The notes below the pieces were generated by a model that saw nothing but the letters and a program-made list of their open reading frames with translations, was not told the origin of the DNA and did not search any database. The translations under genes and the position numbers were made by a program. A stretch of DNA of 25,685 nt from the NCBI GenBank assembly GCA_964512085.1, contig CAZEIU010000009.1, positions 1 through 25,685 on the forward strand. Reading direction: 5' to 3'. Shown here one piece after another: positions 7,062 through 11,843 of this stretch (positions are counted from its first letter, which is position 1; every line of letters begins with the position of its first letter). The stretch comes from JAUPVL01 sp964512085. GTDB taxonomy: Bacteria; Patescibacteriota; Saccharimonadia; CAILAD01; BJGX01.

Positions 7062-7751
7062 ATGGAATTAATAACAGCATTAGAAACCAGCCAAAAAAAG
7101 ACCAAATTACCTGCTATAAAAGTGGGTGATACTGTTCGTATACATCAACGCATTACCGAAGGTAAAAAAAGCCGTGTACAGATCTTTGAAGGTCTTGTTA
7201 TTCGTTACCGCAAAGTTGGTAGTCTACAAGCATTTATTACTGTGCGTAAGATTGCTAGTGGTGTTGGCGTAGAAAAAAGCTGGTTTGTGCACAATCCTAC
7301 TATAGAAAAAATACAAGTTGTTAAACGTAGTAAAGTACGAAGAGCTTTCTTGAGTTACATGAGAGATCGTAGTGGTAAATCGGCCCGTCTAGCCGAAATG
7401 GGATTCGATAAAGACGCTACCAATGAAGCAGACAGTCGCACCAAGTCACAACTAGATGCCGAAACCAAAGCTCAAAAAGAAGAAGCCGAAAAAGCAAAAA
7501 TTAAAGAAGAAGTTGATAAAGACGGCGATAAGTCGGCAAAAGACGATGTTTTAAACAGTGATGATACTACTAGTACTGACGAAGTCGTAAAAGACGAAGA
7601 CAAAAAAGCCGCAGAGGCTGACCCCAACCCTGCAGAAGACAACGTACCAGCCGAAGCTCCAGCCGACGAAAAAGTAAATTCAGATGGTAACGACGAACAA
7701 CAAGAAGCCTCCGAAGAAGCTCAAGAAGGTGTAGATAAAGACAGTAAATAA
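7062..7751 (+). CDS. rplS: Large ribosomal subunit protein bL19 with long acidic C-terminal extension
   Basis: bL19 sits at the interface of the 30S and 50S subunits. Residues 1-114 are a complete bL19: the core reads VGDTVRIHQRITEGKKSRVQ, then IFEGLVIRYR, then GVGVEKSWFVHNP, and ends RSKVRRAFLSYMRDR.GKSARL. The protein then continues for about 115 residues of low-complexity D/E/K/A-rich sequence, making 229 residues against the usual 110-125. The tail has no hydrophobic segment and looks disordered and strongly acidic. It is in frame with no internal stop and ends just before a strong terminator, so it is not an obvious read-through. The mRNA has no visible Shine-Dalgarno sequence. It lies upstream of rnhB and yraN as in many bacteria, but a minus-strand gene intervenes. 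Confidence 0.95.
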   Translation: MELITALETSQKKTKLPAIKVGDTVRIHQRITEGKKSRVQIFEGLVIRYRKVGSLQAFITVRKIASGVGVEKSWFVHNPTIEKIQVVKRSKVRRAFLSYMRDRSGKSARLAEMGFDKDATNEADSRTKSQLDAETKAQKEEAEKAKIKEEVDKDGDKSAKDDVLNSDDTTSTDEVVKDEDKKAAEADPNPAEDNVPAEAPADEKVNSDGNDEQQEASEEAQEGVDKDSK

Positions 7752-7764
7752 TACAATTAGTAAT

Positions 7765-7790
7765 AAAGCCCCGATTTATCGGGGCTTTTT
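7765..7790 (+). terminator. Intrinsic terminator after rplS
   Basis: AAAGCCCCGA (7765-7774) pairs with TCGGGGCTTT (7779-7788) around TTTA, and the T run extends to 7790. The stem is A-flanked on the left, so it may also act weakly on the minus-strand gene ending at 7812. Confidence 0.9.
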
Positions 7791-7811
7791 GTTATTGAAC
7801 AAAAGTAGTTA

Positions 7812-8195
7812 TTATTGTGGGGTAAACTGCTTGCTAAGCTCAGGGCTGAGAATAGTAATTTGAATTTCACCATTCATAAGGGCTTGGTAAATACTCTGAG
7901 CACGTAAGACTGCTTCTCGAGTCATATTGTGATAACCGATGTTATCAACGCACATCAACGCGCCACGCAGTTCGTCTTCGATCTCTTCGGTGGCCTTGTC
8001 GGCTTCGCCAAATCGTTCGCCGCAGAATGGGCAGAATCTTATGCCGGTAACGAGTTTCTCGATAGGCCTCAACTTTACGTAATGTGAGCCTTCACTCGGG
8101 ATGTGCCACAGGGTGTAGTCGCCATCCTCGTTGGTAATCATCGGACCAAGTTGTGTTGGATTATTACAAATATGTATCTCGCCAAATTCTCCCAT
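7812..8195 (-). CDS. Hypothetical protein with a CPFCG zinc-knuckle-like motif
   Basis: This is a 127-residue cytoplasmic protein with no recognised family. Residues 53-61 read RFCPFCGER, a half zinc-ribbon motif common in small phage and regulatory proteins. The second pair of ligands is not obvious: only C10 near the N terminus and C82 remain. The C-terminal half is helical (TREAVLRAQSIYQALMNGE). The ATG is preceded by AAAGGGAAG at usable spacing. A minus-strand promoter is visible (TTGACC-N17-TAATAT, 8231-8259). The gene interrupts the common rplS-rnhB-yraN order in the opposite orientation, with its own promoter, so it may be a later insertion into an ancestral operon. Function is unknown. 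Confidence 0.7.
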   Translation of the reverse strand: MGEFGEIHICNNPTQLGPMITNEDGDYTLWHIPSEGSHYVKLRPIEKLVTGIRFCPFCGERFGEADKATEEIEDELRGALMCVDNIGYHNMTREAVLRAQSIYQALMNGEIQITILSPELSKQFTPQ

Positions 8196-8230
8196 TTACT
8201 TCCCTTTCTTCGAGGTGCAATATCGATAAA

Positions 8231-8259
8231 ATATTAACATAAAAACACTTAATGGTCAA
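8231..8259 (-). promoter_or_regulatory. Promoter of the CPFCG-motif gene
   Basis: On the minus strand TTGACC (8254-8259), a 17-nt spacer and TAATAT (8231-8236). It is back-to-back with the rnhB promoter: its -35 lies about 14 nt from the rnhB -10, so the two polymerases would compete. Confidence 0.5.
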
Positions 8260-8269
8260 TATGTGTGTT

Positions 8270-8278
8270 TGTTATAAT
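8270..8278 (+). promoter_or_regulatory. Extended -10 promoter of rnhB (leaderless)
   Basis: TGT-TATAAT (8270-8278) is a perfect extended -10. Only 8 nt separate it from the rnhB ATG at 8287, so initiation would fall at or within 1-2 nt of the start codon. Confidence 0.6.
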
Positions 8279-8286
8279 TAAATACA

Positions 8287-8844
8287 ATGAGAGATATAAT
8301 TGTAGGTATTGATGAGGTTGGTAGGGGTGCATTGGCTGGGCCGTTGGTTTCGGCGGCAGTAGTTTTGCCTATAGCGTTTAATACTGAGCTATTCGACTCT
8401 AAAACAATAAACGTTGCCAAGCGTGAAAGCTTGGCCAAAGAAATAAATAATAGTGCTGAGTATGTGGGTTTGGGCTGGGTCAGTAATAACGAGATAGATG
8501 AGTTTGGGCTGTCGTGGGCACTTAGAGAATCTTACTTAAGAGCTATTAAGACTTTGTCTATTAATGATTACAAGATTATTCTAGATGGTAGCGTAAATTA
8601 TTTAACCGATTATAATTGCGAAGCAATTATAAAAGCCGATGGTAGTGTGGCCTGTGTAAGTGCGGCATCTATTGTGGCTAAGGTAGCTAGAGATAAATAT
8701 ATGTACGGCGTAGCAAAAGACTATAAAGAATATGGTTACGATACAAATGTTGGTTATGGTATAGCCAAGCATAGAGAAGCGATTCTAAATCACGGGCTAA
8801 GCGATTTACACAGAAAAAGTTTTTGCAGTAAAATTATTGTTTAA
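8287..8844 (+). CDS. rnhB: Ribonuclease HII
   Basis: RNase HII cuts the RNA strand of RNA-DNA hybrids and removes single ribonucleotides misincorporated into DNA. The 185-residue protein is full length for the family. The N-terminal motif is GIDEVGRGALAGP, with the catalytic pair D9-E10 and the GRG substrate-recognition motif at 12-14. D100 lies in ILDGSVN and D118 in KADGSVACVSAASIVAKV, completing the DEDD set. The ATG at 8287 has no Shine-Dalgarno sequence. A TATAAT lies only 8 nt upstream, so the message is probably leaderless. yraN follows after 18 nt, the usual partner order. Confidence 0.96.
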   Translation: MRDIIVGIDEVGRGALAGPLVSAAVVLPIAFNTELFDSKTINVAKRESLAKEINNSAEYVGLGWVSNNEIDEFGLSWALRESYLRAIKTLSINDYKIILDGSVNYLTDYNCEAIIKADGSVACVSAASIVAKVARDKYMYGVAKDYKEYGYDTNVGYGIAKHREAILNHGLSDLHRKSFCSKIIV

Positions 8845-8862
8845 GTGTGAGAATAAAATTAT

Positions 8863-9225
8863 ATGGCACAACATAATATTAACGGGCAAAAAGCCGAATC
8901 TCTAGCAACAGAATATTTAGAACGCAAAGACTACAAAATAATTGAGCGTAATTATCGAGATAAGTTTTGCGAGATAGATATTGTTGCTTGCACAAGAGAA
9001 TATATCGTATTTGTTGAAGTTAAATATAGGGCAAGCAACGATTACGGGGGAGCTATAGGTGCTGTTACTTCGACTAAACTAAAACAAATGACCCGTGCGG
9101 CAGAATATTACTTGAGCCAACATTTAGATTTTAATAATTTGCAGCCTCGACTTGATGTAATTACTGTCGTCGGGGATATTAATATACCTACCATTAAACA
9201 TATCGAAGATTGCTATACAGATTGA
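8863..9225 (+). CDS. yraN: YraN/UPF0102 family predicted endonuclease
   Basis: This is a 120-residue protein of the UPF0102 family, which has a restriction-endonuclease-like (Holliday-resolvase-like) fold but no proven activity. Signature pieces are in order: GQKAESLATEYLERKDYKIIERNYR, then CEIDIVA, then IVFVEVKYR, then KLKQMTRAAEYYL. The acidic residues of EIDIV and the E/K of VEVKYR are the predicted metal-binding site and are all kept. It lies 18 nt downstream of rnhB, the classic neighbour. No strong ribosome-binding site is visible (upstream reads GAATAAAATTAT). Its TGA stop is inside the perfect -35 of the next gene. Confidence 0.9.
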   Translation: MAQHNINGQKAESLATEYLERKDYKIIERNYRDKFCEIDIVACTREYIVFVEVKYRASNDYGGAIGAVTSTKLKQMTRAAEYYLSQHLDFNNLQPRLDVITVVGDINIPTIKHIEDCYTD

Positions 9226-9250
9226 CATCAGATGACCTTAGCATTATAAT
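9222..9250 (+). promoter_or_regulatory. Perfect-consensus sigma-70 promoter
   Basis: TTGACA (9222-9227), a 17-nt spacer and TATAAT (9245-9250) match the bacterial housekeeping consensus at all 12 positions. The -35 contains the TGA stop of yraN. Initiation near 9257 serves the two-TM protein gene downstream. Confidence 0.85.
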
Positions 9251-9288
9251 ATCCAAGACTTTGCACCCCAAAAAAAAGGATGAGTGCT

Positions 9289-9780
9289 GTGGCGAACAAC
9301 ATAAGCTCTGCACAAGCACTTGAGAATTATCAAGCAGTATTAAATAACAAGCGTTGGTACAACTCGCATCCCATACTACATATTGGTCTAGTGTTAATCA
9401 TTATTATGCCAATGATGTTCTTTATTTCGTTTTCGAAAACAGGTACGTTAACTAGGTATTTTCCATGGCTTATTACCATATTTTTATTTGCCACTCTAGA
9501 TTTTGTAATCTTTTGCGTGATTATCGATAGTCATAGACGTCAGCAACTACGTAATGCGGTTGCTACTTTGGTAGTAAATTCGGTATTTGAAGAGACAGGT
9601 AATTATCCTGTTAATCTGTGGCCAACCGAGTACAATGCTACCTTTGAGCTAGGGGCTATGAGCTTAGATTTTCGTGTCGATAAAATGAAGTATCGAATTA
9701 AGGGCCGTAAAGAAGAATTCAGTAGCATAATAGAAGCCCTTGAATTTGCCAATGAACAAAATAGTAGCATTATTGATTAA
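9289..9780 (+). CDS. Hypothetical two-TM membrane protein (first of a similar pair)
   Basis: This is a 163-residue protein from the GTG at 9289, or 166 from the ATG at 9280. Topology: about 30 polar residues, two hydrophobic segments (roughly residues 31-50 and 60-82, IGLVLIIIMPMMFFI and LITIFLFATLDFVIFCVII), then about 80 soluble residues with a basic start (DSHRRQQLR). No family is recognised. I prefer GTG 9289 because AAAGGA (9275-9280) sits 8 nt before it but abuts the ATG. The promoter upstream is a perfect consensus and a terminator follows, so this is a single-gene, probably highly expressed unit. The next gene has the same layout. The pair may be anciently duplicated, although sequence identity is low by eye. 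Confidence 0.7.
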   Translation: MANNISSAQALENYQAVLNNKRWYNSHPILHIGLVLIIIMPMMFFISFSKTGTLTRYFPWLITIFLFATLDFVIFCVIIDSHRRQQLRNAVATLVVNSVFEETGNYPVNLWPTEYNATFELGAMSLDFRVDKMKYRIKGRKEEFSSIIEALEFANEQNSSIID

Positions 9781-9797
9781 TTTCAATATTTGCAATC

Positions 9798-9824
9798 ACC
9801 TGTCATTTAGACAGGTTTTTATTT
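9798..9824 (+). terminator. Intrinsic terminator after the first two-TM gene
   Basis: ACCTGTC (9798-9804) and GACAGGT (9810-9816) form a 7-bp stem with a 5-nt loop, followed by TTTT-A-TTT. Confidence 0.85.
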
Positions 9825-9850
9825 ACAAAAAAGAGTTACTATGATAAATT
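9822..9850 (+). promoter_or_regulatory. Promoter of the second two-TM gene
   Basis: TTTACA (9822-9827), a 17-nt spacer and TAAATT (9845-9850) preceded by the extended -10 TGA. It starts directly at the T tract of the preceding terminator. Initiation near 9857 gives a leader of about 30 nt. Confidence 0.55.
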
Positions 9851-9886
9851 ATTGCAGACATTGTTCCTTTAGAGAATCGAGCGAGA

Positions 9887-10369
9887 ATGCCTGCACCAAC
9901 TCCAGCCAAAGATGCCTACCTAGAACTTGCCGCTAAAACGCCGTTTGGAGAAAAAAGATTAGTGCTTTGGTTCTTGAAAGCTTTGGTTGTAACTATTATA
10001 GCTGTGTATATTCTAAGCCTATTTAATGTTTTTGGCTTAAACCCTGAAGACTTAATCAAAATATACGGGATAATTATCATTATTGTTTTTCCGCCATTAT
10101 TTGTTTTGATGTTTCTGGACTTGAACTATACAAAAAAAGTTAGAATTGCTTTGCTTGCTTACTGCAAAGAATATGTCGAGAATAAATTGAGTTGTATTGC
10201 AACACCTCTATATCAAAATAATTACGGCAAAGTGCTATTTAGGATGAATAGTGTTGTGCTGTTGTTCGATCCAGATACTGAAAACATTCTCTTAAGAGAC
10301 GGAAGTGCTCTCACTAACGACACTCTCAATTTTTACCAGTCGCTTTTTGTAAAACTAGACCAGCAGTAA
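9887..10369 (+). CDS. Hypothetical two-TM membrane protein (second of the pair)
   Basis: This is a 160-residue protein laid out like its upstream neighbour: about 35 polar residues, two hydrophobic segments (about 32-55 and 62-85, ALVVTIIAVYILSLF and IYGIIIIIVFPPLFVLMFL), a basic turn (NYTKKVR), then about 75 soluble residues ending in FYQSLFVKLDQQ. No family is recognised, and no enzyme motif or signal peptide with a cleavage site is visible. No clear Shine-Dalgarno sequence precedes the ATG (GAGCGAGA only). It has its own promoter and a terminator whose stem overlaps the TAA stop. Expression as a separate unit next to a similar gene hints at paired membrane components. Confidence 0.7.
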   Translation: MPAPTPAKDAYLELAAKTPFGEKRLVLWFLKALVVTIIAVYILSLFNVFGLNPEDLIKIYGIIIIIVFPPLFVLMFLDLNYTKKVRIALLAYCKEYVENKLSCIATPLYQNNYGKVLFRMNSVVLLFDPDTENILLRDGSALTNDTLNFYQSLFVKLDQQ

Positions 10370-10381
10370 TGCTGGTTTTTT
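10359..10381 (+). terminator. Intrinsic terminator overlapping the stop codon
   Basis: ACCAGCA (10359-10365) and TGCTGGT (10370-10376) enclose the loop GTAA, a GNRA-type tetraloop that contains the TAA stop, and six Ts follow (10376-10381). Confidence 0.85.
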
Positions 10382-10398
10382 ACTACAAAAAACTTACA

Positions 10399-10425
10399 TT
10401 AGCACTCTTGACACTAGAGTGCTAA
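10399..10425 (+). promoter_or_regulatory. CIRCE operator (HrcA-binding site)
   Basis: TTAGCACTC (10399-10407), nine bases, then GAGTGCTAA (10417-10425) is a perfect match to the CIRCE consensus TTAGCACTC-N9-GAGTGCTAA, the operator of the heat-shock repressor HrcA. The N9 loop contains the TTGACA -35 of the promoter, so HrcA would block polymerase directly. It controls the nusA-clpC unit here, not groESL or dnaK. Confidence 0.92.
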
Positions 10426-10437
10426 TTTTGATAAAAT
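10408..10437 (+). promoter_or_regulatory. Promoter of the nusA-clpC unit, overlapped by CIRCE
   Basis: TTGACA (10408-10413) lies in the loop of the CIRCE repeat. After 18 nt comes TAAAAT (10432-10437) with an extended -10 TGA (10429-10431). Initiation would fall near 10444, leaving a leader of about 130 nt before nusA. Confidence 0.75.
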
Positions 10438-10446
10438 TAAACCATA

Positions 10447-10523
10447 GTTTGGAATACAGTTAACTCTGATAATGTTGTTGGGTCGATGGAAAATAAAAAA
10501 CCACCGGCTTTTTTGTTCCAAAC
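10447..10523 (+). promoter_or_regulatory. Structured nusA leader with long-range stem (possible attenuator)
   Basis: GTTTGGAA (10447-10454) and TTCCAAAC (10516-10523) are perfectly complementary over 8 bp and enclose a terminator-like hairpin (10481-10514). GTTGTT (10474-10479) could also pair with AACAAC (10531-10536), crossing the first stem like a pseudoknot. No known riboswitch class is recognised. Confidence 0.5.
10481..10514 (+). terminator. Terminator-like hairpin inside the nusA leader
   Basis: GGTCGATGG (10481-10489) pairs with CCACCGGCT (10501-10509), with one A-C mismatch and two G-U pairs, around an 11-nt A-rich loop. TTTTTT (10509-10514) follows. It is placed about 70 nt after the CIRCE promoter start and 60 nt before nusA, so it could attenuate the operon or end a short RNA. 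Confidence 0.6.
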
Positions 10524-10574
10524 AATTACAAACAACTATTCTACAATTTAATAGGTAAAGGAAAATTTAATACA

Positions 10575-11792
10575 ATGCAAAACCAATTTGTCACCGCAAT
10601 AGAAACAATCTGCGAAGAAAAAGGAATCTCAAAAGACTCTGTAATAGAGGCTATAGAGGCTGCCCTTATTGCTGCTTACAAAAAAGACTTTGGTGACAAA
10701 GATCAAGAAGTAAGAGTAGTACTCGATCAAAAAACTGGCGAAGCCAAAATATTTGTGAGTAAAGAAGTTATAAAAGAAGTTCAAGAAGGCTTTGAGATGT
10801 TACAAATTAGTCTTGAAGATGCCAAAAAAATCGATCCCAAAGCCAAAGTTGGTGACATGGTAGAGTACGAAGACGACAACAAAGAATTCGGTCGTGTAGC
10901 TGCTCAAACCGCCAAACAAGTAATAATGCAACGCATTAGAGAAGCTGAGCGCGATGTGGTGTTTGCAGAATTCTCTGACAAAGAAGGCCAAGTAATTGCT
11001 AGCACCGTGCAACGCTCTGAGCGTGGTAATGTGTATATCGATCTTGGTCACGCCGTAGGAGTACTGTTCCCAAGCGACCAGCTACCAAACGAAAGATATT
11101 ACACCGGTCAACGCATAAAAGTGTATGTAGTAAGAGTAGAGCAGACTTTGCGCGGTCCTCAAATTGTCGTGAGCCGTACGCACCCCGAAATGATTAGACG
11201 CTTATTTGAGATGGAAGTACCTGAGATTAGCAACGGAAGCGTAGAAATCGTAAATGTAGCTCGTGAAGCTGGCAATAGAACTAAAATTGCTGTAAAGAGC
11301 AACCTAGAAGGTGTTGACCCAGTAGGTACATTTGTAGGCGGTAGAGGCTCTCGAGTTCAGGCGGTAATGAACGAAATAGGTGATGAAAAAATTGACATTA
11401 TTGCCTATAGTGACGATCCTGTAGAATACATATCTTCTGCTTTGTCACCAACCAAAGTTATTAGCGTTAAACTAGATGAGGCCGAAAAGAAAGCGGTAGT
11501 AAAAGTTCCTGAAGACCAATTGAGCCTTGCTATTGGCAAATCGGGTCAAAACGTGCGATTGGCCGCAAAGCTTACTGGATGGAATGTAGATATTGATGGG
11601 GCTGATGACGCCGGCGTAGAAGAAACTGCCGAGGCCGTGCAAGACGAGCCCAAAAAAATTAATACCAAAGAGCTCGAGGATGCATTACTTACGGCAGCTA
11701 CCGAAGAATCAAAAGAAACAACTGATACCGACGAAAAAACCAAAGAAAAAGAAGAACCCAAAGAAGATAAAGAAGTAGAAGCAAAGGAGTAG
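10575..11792 (+). CDS. nusA: Transcription termination/antitermination factor NusA
   Basis: NusA binds RNA polymerase and nascent RNA and modulates pausing, termination and antitermination. The 405-residue protein has: the N-terminal polymerase-binding domain (1-130, starting FVTAIETICEEKGISKD); an S1 domain (about 135-200, EGQVIASTVQR..RGNVYIDLG); KH1 with VGGRGSRVQAV near 254-264; and KH2 with LAIGKSGQNVRLAAKLTGW near 318-336. A roughly 60-residue acidic, low-complexity tail (from about 345) replaces the AR repeats of E. coli. AAAGGA lies 12 nt before the ATG. The usual neighbours rimP and infB are absent; instead clpC follows 51 nt later with no terminator between, and a CIRCE operator controls the pair. 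The family call is firm. Confidence 0.96.
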   Translation: MQNQFVTAIETICEEKGISKDSVIEAIEAALIAAYKKDFGDKDQEVRVVLDQKTGEAKIFVSKEVIKEVQEGFEMLQISLEDAKKIDPKAKVGDMVEYEDDNKEFGRVAAQTAKQVIMQRIREAERDVVFAEFSDKEGQVIASTVQRSERGNVYIDLGHAVGVLFPSDQLPNERYYTGQRIKVYVVRVEQTLRGPQIVVSRTHPEMIRRLFEMEVPEISNGSVEIVNVAREAGNRTKIAVKSNLEGVDPVGTFVGGRGSRVQAVMNEIGDEKIDIIAYSDDPVEYISSALSPTKVISVKLDEAEKKAVVKVPEDQLSLAIGKSGQNVRLAAKLTGWNVDIDGADDAGVEETAEAVQDEPKKINTKELEDALLTAATEESKETTDTDEKTKEKEEPKEDKEVEAKE

Positions 11793-11843
11793 TCCAAACC
11801 AAAAAAGTTTTTCATCATATTGTATTAGAGAACAGGAGGAATA

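Noticed and set aside
9282..9288. GAGTGCT before the first two-TM gene, as a CIRCE half-site
   Set aside because: The matching TTAGCACTC arm at the right spacing is missing, so it is not an operator.
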